64,000 bases of DNA from Phoebastria nigripes (lineage: Eukaryota; Chordata; Aves; Procellariiformes; Diomedeidae): contig JAYKAV010000944.1 in NCBI GenBank assembly GCA_035582835.1, positions 469,932-533,931 of the forward strand. The letters run 5' to 3'. How positions within the stretch are numbered: position 1 is the first letter of the stretch; every line of letters begins with the position of its first letter. The position numbers and the translations under genes are program-made. Below the pieces are notes generated by a model. The model saw only the letters and a program-made list of their open reading frames with translations. It made no database searches and was not told the DNA's origin. Shown here in pieces: positions 52,177-62,345 of the stretch.

Positions 52177-52216
52177 TTCTAGCAACCCTAGGTTGCTAGG
52201 TTCTAGCAACCCTAGG
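52177..52216. repeat. Nested direct and inverted repeat
   Basis: TTCTAGCAACCCTAGG occurs at 52177 and again at 52201. Between and overlapping them, CTAGCAACC and GGTTGCTAG form a palindrome with a 3-bp spacer (52179-52199). Confidence 0.93.
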
Positions 52217-52869
52217 AAAATTGTCATTTTCCTCTGCTATTGTTTCCTTTGCTATTTGGATCATACGTTTTACTGTTAACAATTGTCCTGGTTCATAACC
52301 CAGAATCTCCGTTGGTGTCAAGGCCATATTTTAATAAAGATGTATGTACACACAGGTACCTATAATCCTCCCACCGAATAGATCATAAATCTCAGTGATA
52401 TTACTGCAATTGATATAGGTGGAATTCATCTGAGTTTGTCACTAGTTTCCTTATAATCAGTGCTCAGAAATTGACACTTTTAAATATGATTCATTTTATC
52501 CTGAACAAAACATCCAAAATATGTCAGATGAATCACCACGGAAGTGTCTGGTTCTTTCCAGAGTACAGAAGGATCCAAGGCTGGGTACTCAGATGTAGAT
52601 ATCCATTGTAGGTGACTAAAGCCAAGTGGCATGAATCCCGATTTAAGCATATTTAATTTAACCTTAACGTATCTACCCCAAAACTCAGAAGTTAAACACC
52701 TGGCCTACAGAATCAGAAAATACACCAAGCAGCACGTGTGGGTACAGTCAGGATGCGAGCGGTCTTGTTTATCTAGGTCTCACGTACTTTCTGTGTGTGG
52801 AAGTCACATAATGGTACCTGGCTTTGTCTCCTTGAAAGCAATAAATCCGTTACTGTAGTTTCTAGGGTA

Positions 52870-53110
52870 CTTTCCTCTGGCCATACCCCAAACATATCCC
52901 TGATCCTCATATTTTACTCCCACACCTCACCATCCTCTGTCCCAGCTGCTGCGTACCCACTGCCCCACACCCGGTTGTACATCTGCTCTCTCTCCGGTCT
53001 TACGCAGAGCCCTACAGCCAACTTTCCCCCTTGCCCTACACATGCTCCTATAGCCTATCTTCCCCATGCCACACGCGGTCTCCTCTGACCTTGCAGCCCG
53101 TCTCCCCTTT
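52870..53110 (+). repeat. Pyrimidine-rich low-complexity tract
   Basis: C and T dominate the plus strand with few G residues. A loosely recurring CCC...GC(A)CC pattern is visible but no fixed period. Confidence 0.55.
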
Positions 53111-55010
53111 CACACTGCGCAGCCTGCTTCCCTTGTGGTCCGTAGCTGCGTGACATACTGCTTCCTATTAGCACAGTCACACAGCTACCGGCGCAGCTGT
53201 TCAGCCACTAATCTGCAAACCCCAGTAGACTGGAAATTTCAAAATCGCTATTTCTCCTCCTCTGCATCTCCACTGCCTTCTTCTAAGAAATGAATTAATT
53301 TTCAATTTCAAAAACTTGTTTTCCTGTCATTCCTGTTGGTACATTTCCCAGTAAGAACTGCAGAACAAAATCAGTGTGCGATAATCTCGCCTTTGTTCAT
53401 TAAACAGAACTGGTGTTTTTTGAGGAGTCCATGTGTTTTGGGGTCTGAACTGACACACTGTGCTAGGACGCATCACATTTTGTAGCATCAATCAGTTTCT
53501 GTGTAGTAATCTGTTTGATAGAATGGATGCAGCAGAACACAGTGTGTCACATTGTGAGACATCATCTCCAGAATACATTTCAAAACTGTTTTCAGCTACC
53601 ACTCTTCCTTTCCTGACCTATTTTAATANGCGAAGTTACTTATTTTTCAACAAAATTTGTAATTAATATTTTCCATTGAATGATATCACGCTTTTTTAAT
53701 AATAGTTGGGAACCATGGTGTGAGAACGATAACACGATACTACAAACAGTTGTAGGCAGTGAATTACCGTTACGTAACTGACCTCTCTTTTTAATTGGTA
53801 ATGAGTTGACAGCTGATCTCTACTGACTGGCGGAGGATGAAACTGGAGAAATGAGAGGCGAAAGAAACCCAGTAGATCATGTACGCCATCTCTCTGCCGA
53901 TGCTGAGGACCAAAATGACTTGTCGGAGTCAGAAACATAAATGGCTGGGTCCAGGCAGCAATGTCCCTGTGCTGAAAATATCCTTTGGGAGGCAAAGTGA
54001 TTTGAAACGTAACACTTTGGGTTTCATCTGATATGACATTAGATTTTCTTATTACACAGGAGCTTGCAGAACTGAGAGTTCTGCTCATTGAACTAGACCT
54101 GAAAATAAAGAGGAGCTTCTATTTCATCACCAGCTATGAAGAATTTATGGACGAAATTCTGCCATAAATTACACATCTAAAACCACTATTAGCTCCAGAG
54201 AGGCCTGAAGTAGAGCAGCCCTCTCCCTCTTGTGCCTCTCTCCAGTCCTCAGAGCGTGCCCCTGGTGAAGCTATGCTTTCATGGAGTTTTCCATTAAGTA
54301 GCTTTTTGAAATCCCCAAAATGATGAAGAGAGGCTCCACCTTCAGGGACAAGGATGAATGGGTGGTTTTAGACAGTTTATGTTGGAAATGGGGGGATTTA
54401 GTAGGTAATTCCTATTCCTTCAGCAGCGCTACCTACAAGTTTTCTCTTTAACAGCCAGACTTACCCTCTGTCCTTTCCAGATCATTGTGAAACCATCTCA
54501 AAAACATTTTCTGATATCCAGGAGATCTTGGGAGAGGGGACNGATATAAATAAGGTGAAAGATTTCCCCTCTGAAGAAGTAAGGATCTGGTTCAATATTA
54601 ATGACTGGAACAACCCTACCCTTGTACAATTTGTAAAATCCTCATATATGACATAATTTGGTACGTAGTACATGCGTAACTCCTCTTGGCATACACATCT
54701 GATACCATATTAGAGAACTAAACCCTTTTTTTTAAGGAAATATCTTCCGGGTTATGAAATAGGTAGATGGTGAAAAGTTTTGCATTTATGCTTTTGTCTG
54801 AAAAAACTGTCAAGCTTACTCCTAGAATAACTGACAAAGAAATCCAAATAACTGTTTTGATCAAACTATCAGCCATGCCTACTGAGAATGATAGGACAAA
54901 AAAAGAAAGATTCTGGCTCTGTGACAGCTAGGCTTTCAAACCAGAATTTAGTCAGATTGACTTCAAATTGGATGAATCAATTGTTAAAAGATTTATCAGA
55001 GATTTAGTAA

Positions 55011-55025
55011 TTAAAAAAAAAAAAA
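55011..55025. repeat. A-run
   Basis: A run of about thirteen A residues after ATTAAT-type sequence. Confidence 0.8.
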
Positions 55026-58000
55026 GGATTTAACAATTACTGTTAAAAGATTTAACAGGGGTAAGGTACAGTGAAAAAAGAAATAAACCTTAGGTTTAAA
55101 AAGTCAGGCTTCAAGGTTTGTATTTAGTTATATGAATGAATGACCTGTTTTTCAAAAGTACCGGCCAGTTGTGGCTTTCAGTGAAGTTAATAGAAAATCT
55201 GGAAGCCCAGAAGTTTTTTGAATCAGGCAATTTACTCAGGTACCTCATTTTAAGCACAAGTACAATAAAGGTCAGATCCCTGTTTTCTAAGCCAGGCGAA
55301 TGAAGTGCAATGAAGCTCTCATCAGATAACATGTAAATATACTGAAATGGAGTTCTGTTTTAAAGATATCGAGTAAGTTTTATACTTGGAAATGTGAATA
55401 GCACATTTGTTACTGTCATTTAATTCCACAGGCCATGTAGCCTAATGGAAGTGTACATTTTCGTAGAGTTAGTTCACTGTTAATAAATTAAGTGCTGCCT
55501 GTAGACTTCAATATAGTTACTGTAAAGGATATGATTATCTGGAAAAAATGAACAGGTATCTGGTTCATTCTCTGTTGACATGTACTGGTTAAATTAAATG
55601 GTTAAATGGTTAAATTAAAAAGAAAATATTTGTTTGGAAAATACTGGTAAGTAAGGCTAATTTTGCTTCCTTTGAAGAGTTTTCATGTGTCACCTGTGTT
55701 GAACTTTTACCCAAGGGCAGTGAATTCCTTATTTTTACTACTTAGTCTTCTTTAGCTTAGGATTTCTTCTCTTTGGTGACACTTACAGACCTTTTACTCA
55801 TTACATGTTAAATGGTAACACTGCACTGCCAAACTTCCACCATTTTTTTCTCAATGTTGCCGTCTTTCACTGGAAATAAAAATTAGATGATTTCTTGTTT
55901 ACAAGACAGAAAAGAAACCCACTGGCCTTCAATTATGTACTGTATATTGATGGTGCACAGCAGTAAAAAGTGTTATATGAAAAAGCAGTAGGGGATGATC
56001 AGGCCTGATAGTCCATGTACCTCGCAGTGGGTTACCAATCATGCCACGAGGAGTTTTTTCTGAATGTCTTACTTCTCACAAAGCACCTCACTTGTCTTGT
56101 GCTACGGGTTAGATTTGTTGTTACATGAGTTTTCAGACTGGTGATAATTCTGTCTTCTCCTAAAGCAGTAAAACTTTCTCAGCCGTCACAGGAGCAATGA
56201 ATCTGATGTCTTCTCATTGTAGCATTCATTTTACTGTGGTCTTTCTGGAGCATACAAACTCCGACACCGAAGTTAAACTTGGGCATTCAATGAATTTTTA
56301 AATAAAAGAACATAGCAGCTGTAGGTTACAGTGAAATGCCATCAGTCTGTCTCCATGTTATAAGTTTTCAAATGGTGTCTGTCATCCTACTTTTCATTAC
56401 TTCGCTTTAGAGAGGTGGAGTTGTGACTGTGAATGACACACTCCTCTCACATCCAAAATTTAGGAGGCATTTAAATAACTTGCTTATTCAATGCTGAACA
56501 TTTTTCTTCACCCCTCTTTATTTAGGTGAAAGCAGTCTTTTTCACGCAGGCCTGGCTCTAAGCTTTATTGCTTTCAAAATTTTGTTTAAAATGAATATGG
56601 CAACTATGCTAAATAGTATATGTACATGCCATGCACAGCTAACACTCTGGAAAGTAAGCAGTACTTTTATGTTTCTTTGGTGCCCATCTTGCAACTCCTA
56701 TGATATATATTATGACTTATATGCCATTTTTGGAAATAATAACCACTGAGTTATTTTTATAACTGTTTTACAAACTTCTTGTATCCCCTGACCTGCTTTC
56801 TCTGTCATCTGTCAGAAATTTCCAGCCCCTCAGTGATCTAGCTACCGCATTGACACCTGAGTGAGTGTTTGGTGTAGCCAATGGAGAAAAAACCTCCACC
56901 ATGGTGGTGTGATGGAAAGTGTAGGAAAAGATGTCTAAGGCAAAACAGAAAGGGGAAAGGAGCCGTTCAAGCAGTAGCTGATTTGCTTTAGGAAGTTCCT
57001 TCCTCNCCCCATCACTGCTTATGCCTTCTCCTCCTCCTCTCCCCATGTACCCATCGTGTTTGTGCTGGTAGGAGATGGAGGAGACTCATGGTAATTGGTT
57101 AATCAGCTATTTTCAATTCAGTTCCTGGCTGTGCTTACCATGGAAAATCAACAGTCCTTGTGTATAAATATGACCCCTACTCCTGGATTAATTTGATTAT
57201 GTGAGAATCTCAGTTTTCATTTAAAAATAATAACTTTCTGGCTGCTCTGATGAAACAAGTTTGGATATGTAGTCTAAATATTCCCTAACGGTTTAAAAAT
57301 CAAAAGATAAATATGAAGAACATATGAATCTCTTACTAATAAAAAATAAATGTTCTCAAAACTTTACAATGACTGCTTGAGATGATTGAATATTTTGAGA
57401 CCGGAAAATTTCTGATTTTCACGCAATGCTGGATCAGCATTGTCTGAAAGCCAAATCTTTTTAAGCAGCTTCATTTGGGTCCACAAATAGAGAACTCGTG
57501 TTCATTAATGACTGTGGGTATCTTAACCTAGAGTTCCTCTTGGATATCTTCAGTTAAGCAAAATGCCTCGTATAGACTTTCTGCACTGCTGATTTCATTC
57601 TTGGTATAACTTTCATTTCATCTGTACTACTGTGAGAGAGGATTTTGCCTATGAGTGACTGGCTGCTCTGCATTAGACCAGTGCTTTAATTTTGCATATT
57701 TAAGAAAGAAGCACAAACTTCAGCCTCTAATAATTGCAAGTTCAATTCTGTTAAGGGTCTGATAAGTGCTATAATTTTTGTGGCAATGACTTTATTAGGA
57801 ATCTAACTTAACGGCAGTGAGTTTTTACTTAACTGAGCTTTAAATTTCCTCTGGGCTTATGGCAGAACAGTAAATCTGTTTAGAACCTAAGTCAGGCTGG
57901 TTTGAAAGGAAATATTTTTTATAAAACTTTCTCATTTGAACATCTTCTGTGTTAAATTTATCTGTAACAGGTGTGATACCATCGACATACATGGAACTGT

Positions 58001-60269
58001 GAGGATAAATGAAGTGTATACTAATAAGTTAAAATGTGCCAGAGAACAGGTCCAGACACTGGAACTTGATTGTCCACGCTGGTAAATTGCTAGGATAGGA
58101 TCTAACATGATTTCAGCTAGGCTAATTAACACTCTCTCAAATAGTTTCTAGATATGACTTGTTTATTTGAATAGTTTACTAGTACAGATATAGCCTAATC
58201 CATGTGTGGACAGAGCTTTACTTGAAGTTAGTGAATCTTTAGCAAAGGGCAGTTGTAGGACTGTGTTAGAAACTATTGAGTGAGAGGCTGCAAAGACTGA
58301 ATAATGCCAAAGAAATATTGAGGACCTGTTTAGCAACTTTTGATTATCTTTCCATATATTATGCTCTTTCACAGATACAGAGGATCTGTGAAGTATTATT
58401 TCTGTAAAAATCCAGAGAATCTAAGGAGAGAGGGCCAGGCACTGCACCTATCTAAAGCAGACTTTGCCTGAAGCTGAAGTTGAATGTCAAGACCTTCAGG
58501 ATACGTGTTGCTTTCAGCGCATAATAGTTCTGTTCAGCAGGGAGCAAAGTATGTTGCCNATATCTCTCAGGCTTAGTTTGAAAAATGGTAAAGAGAGTTC
58601 TTGCAGTTGAGGATGGAGCAGCATTCGACATTTTTGAGAGGAAGTCGCCCGTTGTTTGGTTGTGAATTTACGTTCATGAAAATGCTGACAGCTTGAGTAT
58701 CAATAAAACAGAAACAAAAATTTATTCCTTACCAATTGGCTTTCTGCTGAAATCCTGAGGATCGAGAAGATCAAGAAGATGACATAAAGACATTAACGTC
58801 CTCACAATTCTACTTTTCCAAGTGCCTGAATGCAGTTGTAGTCCACTGTAAATATTGACAGTATTAGGGTGAAANATGTTGTTTTCACCACTAGGAAGCT
58901 GAAGTTAACTTCTCATAGCTGGTTCAGTGTTCACTGATAGGCTTTCCATGTCTCTGTACCAACAGGTTTTATCTTATATATTGTAAGCCCTTGTCCCTGC
59001 AATGACGATGAGCTTGGAACAGTCATGTATTCTTTCTGTTGGCAAGTTACAGGGAAAGTCCTTCTAATTTTTTTCTAATTCCATGGGGCCAAAGTATTTC
59101 TGATTTTCTGGAGCTGCTCAATCCAATTTGTAGGTGAGAATTAAAGCTTATGTTTTTACAAGAAAAACTGTTCAGTAAAAAGCCCCAAACTGCAGTGTTC
59201 TTTGAATAGTGTACTTGTGGAGAGGCTCTTTATACTATACATTGTTACTTTCTTCCTGAGGTTGAACGTATGTTTTGTGAAAGTCCTTGTAAATTTTGTT
59301 TATTTTTTACTGTTTAGTGCATCTAGGCAGGGGGCAGGGAATACTGGAAAAATTGTAAAACGAAGTATGAATGACAAGAAAGTGAATTATTTTATCTGGC
59401 TAAGATCTTTGAAACAAAAGTATGAAGGCGTTGGAAGACAACTCGAGAACTCTGAAAATATTACTTCCATTCAAGCCCATCTCACCTCTAAAAGTTTAAT
59501 TTTAATTTTAATATATTGAAAGCCTCACCATTTGACATGATAACTACTTCATATATCATATATGTCATTCACTCTTTAAATGAAGGCAGCTATCAGGACT
59601 AGGGCAGGGTTAGTTTATTTGATCTTGCACGATGTTTCATAGTTTTTCTGACTGTTCGCTCATCTCAGATGGCTGTAGATCATGTTAGTAATACAAGCTA
59701 TAGCTAACGAGGTTGAAACCTTGTACGGTGCTAGTCATATTACTCCCGCTCTAGAACCTCCCAACAATTTCCTTCCTAAAGCCCCTCACTTGGCTTGTGT
59801 GGCACAGGGCATTCAATCTTCCTAAATGCAAACAATTGTCTTCATGGCACCTCTTGCTCCAATTGCAGATAACTCTGATTTTCCTTTCTCATTGACTGTT
59901 GATAAATGTTTGATGCCAGGGATTAGTACTGTGCTATGCCTCCCTGCTAATGAAAACTACTGCTTTCAGAGAATTCGCAAGGCAATCCCTTGTTCTTAAT
60001 TTGACCTGTTTTATTCCTCACCAGGTTCTGTACTACAGGAAGTGAAATAATGCACGTATGGAGAAAATCTCTTGGCTTTCTCCCTGGAAAGTATTTTGTG
60101 AACAGAAACCTGTATTTTGAGTTCAGGCGATTTTATTTCTTTCCACCATTGTTGACAATAAGTCTTAGTAGATCAAGAAATGCATGTGGGGATGCCAGTG
60201 AAAAGGATTGGGAATATTCTGTTGTGGATCTGTATATTTTATTTTATTTGGAGGCTGGAGAGCTCATTT

Positions 60270-60314
60270 CCAGGTTGTATACATACAACCCTTCCAGGTT
60301 ATACATACAACCCT
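60270..60314. repeat. 22-24 bp tandem duplication containing an inverted repeat
   Basis: CCAGGTTGTATACATACAAC with CCTT is followed by CCAGGTTATACATACAACCC. In the first copy GGTTGTAT and ATACAACC are perfect complementary arms with a 2-bp spacer. Confidence 0.9.
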
Positions 60315-60377
60315 GATTATACAATAGTGATAAGCCTATATTATCACAAGGAGTAGAATTTTCTTTATGCTCAGGAA

Positions 60378-60412
60378 AGTACATTGGGATGAAAGAGGAG
60401 TACATTGGGATG
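60378..60412. repeat. 21-bp period duplication
   Basis: AGTACATTGGGATG at 60378 recurs exactly at 60399. Confidence 0.9.
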
Positions 60413-61460
60413 TGAAGAATATATTATTTAGTTTCAAAACTGAGCAGTTTCTAGCCCCTGGGAGCCATCTTGTCACGGAGGGAGTAAAGCCTGGCTTCTA
60501 CTATTTTATTGCATAGAAATCATCCCTGTGAGCACCAGCGATGCCATAATATTGCACTTTCCTGTACGCTTTGTGTTCCTCGAGATTGAAAGGCTCAGTC
60601 TTGATTTGGCTTTTATGCAAATGCTTTGTATAGGTGTTCTGTCTTATGTCCTCCTGTATACTTGTGCAAGGATATATAACTTAGTCTTAAACTGCAGCTC
60701 ATGGTAGCTGTAGCTCATCTGTCTGCTTCCCCAGACCAGATTTCCCAGAGCCCAGCTGCTCACTGGAGAAAACAGGTCTGTCACCTGAGAGCGGGTAGCC
60801 ATAGTGGCTAGAAAAGGACCATTTAACTAAAGTAAACCTCAAATGTACCAGCTTTTCAGTTTCCATGAAAACAGCGGATGCGGTTTTCCTAATTTTGTGT
60901 CATGCATCAAGTTTTCTAAGAAATTTGGCCATAGCCTAGGGGAAGTGTCCTGTGTGAAAAACATCTCCGTTGTGGAGACCTGGCAGGAGCTGGAAGATGC
61001 TGGGGCTGCCGACCCCAAGTCACTGAGGACAATTGCACAATGGGTTTTGTTTTGCGTTTTGGGCTCCTCTCNCCTTCTTGATTAAGCGTTGATTAATGGA
61101 AGAGCAGTTACGTTTGATCTGTTACAGTGGTTTCCAATGGCGGCAGTGATTTAATAGTGTTAAAACAGTCCAGGGTGTGACTGCTGTAAAGGACGAACTC
61201 TGTATGGTCTGTCATGAATGGATGTGGCATTAGAATATGTTGGATAAATATTCATTTTAGCGAACAGATTGCTGGTTGTATTGGGTGTAAATGTCCAGGT
61301 TTTGGTAGCGGGAGGGTTGCAGGGGTGGCCTCAGTGAGGAGAGGTAGGGGCTGCCCCATGCCGGACACAGCCGGTTCCAGCCGGTTCCAGCTGGCTCTGC
61401 AATGGCCCCACCACAGGACACAGCTGAGCCCGTCAGCGACGCTGGTGGTGCCTCTGGCAA

Positions 61461-61468
61461 AATATATG
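61461..61468 (+). promoter_or_regulatory. TATA-like element of the LTR
   Basis: AATATATG lies at the expected U3 position, about 180 bp before the LTR poly(A) signal. Assigned by sequence and position only. Confidence 0.5.
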
Positions 61469-61642
61469 TAAGAAAGGGCAAAACATGGCGTGGCAGTGAG
61501 GAGTGAGGAAAAAAGTGTGAGAAACAGCCCTGTGAGCCCGAAGGTCAGAATCAGGAATGGAGCCAGGGAAAAGGGGAGGTGGGGGGAAGGTGTTGTTTTA
61601 ATTTGTCTTTGTTTCTTACTATCCAAACACATTTTAATTGGC

Positions 61643-61648
61643 AATAAA
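61643..61648 (+). terminator. LTR poly(A) signal (AATAAA)
   Basis: A canonical hexamer in sense orientation to MSRA; it could cause premature polyadenylation of intron-containing transcripts. Confidence 0.6.
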
Positions 61649-61833
61649 TTAAATTAATTTTCCTCAAGTTGAGTCTGGACTGCTCGTGATGGTCATTGGT
61701 AAGTGATCTCCCTGTATTTTACCTCAACCCACGAGCTTTTCCATCTTGTTTTCTCCCCCTGTCCTGTTGACAAGGGGGAGTGAGAGAGCGGCTGGGTGGG
61801 CATCTGGCAGACAGCCAAGGTCAACCCACCACA

Positions 61834-62250
61834 CTAGTGCAGAAAAGACACACGGTTTATGCTTGGTCATATAAAAAAGCTTGTGGCTGAGCACCAACAT
61901 ACCCTAGCAGCAACAGAGAATTATGATTTCCCTGCTTTTTCTGCTTGCATGAGGAGGTTGCTTTCAAGAGTACTCCACCTTTGACAGTGATTGCTACTGT
62001 ATATTGCTCTGTATGTGTGTGTCATATTAGTATCAGCTGACTTGTCTTAACTGCTAAACTGAAATGCATCCCCAGTTTATATCCTGGGACTTGTGGACAG
62101 TGTTTTCGAAAAATAGACTCAGAGAGTGTGAAGTTCCAGATATTAGTGAATTGTACAGGTTGGCTTTTGTGAATCAAACTTCAGGTTTCAATAGAACTGT
62201 AAGAAAAAAACAGTTGGTTTTATGCAAAACATATATTCTATTACATTTTG
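61834..62250 (+). other. MSRA: Intron 3' part between the LTR and the MSRA exon
   Basis: About 0.4 kb of AT-rich intron with no further feature. A 68-codon open frame here ends in the TAG that forms the splice acceptor and is not in the exon's phase. Confidence 0.6.
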
Positions 62251-62270
62251 ACTTTTTTTTTCCCTTCTAG
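62251..62270 (+). promoter_or_regulatory. MSRA: Splice acceptor of the MSRA exon
   Basis: Nine T residues run into TCCCTTCTAG, giving a long uninterrupted polypyrimidine tract ending in a consensus AG. The tract decides the exon start at 62271. Adenine-containing candidate branch points (for example TTACAT near 62240) lie 20-35 bases upstream. Confidence 0.88.
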
Positions 62271-62339
62271 ATAAACATCATGTCAATGGAAACAGAATGG
62301 TAGAACCTTTCCCAGAGGGAACACAGATGGCTGTATTTG
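62271..62339 (+). CDS. MSRA: MSRA internal coding exon (peptide methionine sulfoxide reductase A), probable coding exon 2
   Basis: MsrA reduces methionine-S-sulfoxide in proteins and free methionine sulfoxide, using thioredoxin, in cytosol and mitochondria. The exon is 69 bp. Two leading bases complete a codon from the previous exon, 22 full codons follow, and one trailing G opens the next codon, so both flanking introns are phase 1. The only open phase starts KHHVNGNRMVEP and ends EGTQMAVF, matching the conserved vertebrate MSRA stretch directly before the catalytic GCFWG motif. The other two phases contain stops (TAA at once, or TAG at 62301). A T-rich tract and TTCTAG acceptor precede it and G|GTAAGA follows. 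Mammalian MSRA as I recall it has Thr where this copy has Met (ATG at 62297), which fits a CpG C-to-T change. The catalytic exon does not occur in the remaining 1.66 kb. I am confident of the gene; the exon number is inferred from the known gene structure. Confidence 0.93.
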
Positions 62340-62345
62340 GTAAGA
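62340..62345 (+). promoter_or_regulatory. MSRA: Splice donor of the MSRA exon
   Basis: The exon ends in G and is followed by GTAAGA, a strong U1 match. Together with the acceptor it defines a symmetric phase 1-1 exon whose skipping would keep the reading frame. Confidence 0.88.

Larger units (their letters stand above)
50906..61276. other. Intronic DNA of MSRA, no gene seen
   Basis: AT-rich with small structures only: a nested inverted/direct repeat at 52177-52216, a pyrimidine-rich tract at about 52870-53110, an A-run at 55011-55025, and short tandem duplications at 60270-60314 and 60378-60412. Several open stretches of 60-105 codons have no recognisable product and no splice support. Confidence 0.5.
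61277..61833 (+). mobile_element. Solo LTR of an avian ERVL-type endogenous retrovirus
   Basis: The block starts TGTATTGGGTG and ends CCACCACA (TG...CA termini). It is flanked by 5-bp target duplications CTGGT (61272-61276) and CTAGT (61834-61838), one mismatch apart. Inside, in LTR order, are a GC-rich U3 with a perfect 10-bp duplication of CCGGTTCCAG (61371-61390), a TATA-like AATATATG (61461-61468), a poly(A) signal AATAAA (61643-61648) and a terminal part rich in CAACCCACGAGC/CAACCCACCACA motifs. I recognise this as the common avian ERVL-type LTR; the 5-bp duplication fits ERVL. No retroviral genes remain, so it is a recombined solo LTR. It lies in sense to MSRA, 437 bp upstream of the exon. 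Confidence 0.85.

Noticed and set aside
53066..53293. Ser/Pro-rich open frame in the pyrimidine-rich tract
   Set aside because: Low-complexity C/T-rich DNA lacks stops in some frames by composition; nothing supports translation.
59202..59519. 105-codon plus-strand open frame
   Set aside because: It is AT-rich with no family resemblance, no splice signals consistent with an exon, and a length within chance for this much sequence.
60843..61085. 80-codon open frame just upstream of the LTR
   Set aside because: No recognisable domain, no splice borders, and an N near the end; treated as intron.
62064..62270. 68-codon frame ending at the MSRA splice acceptor
   Set aside because: Its stop is the TAG of the acceptor and its phase differs from the exon, so it is not an upstream extension of the coding sequence.
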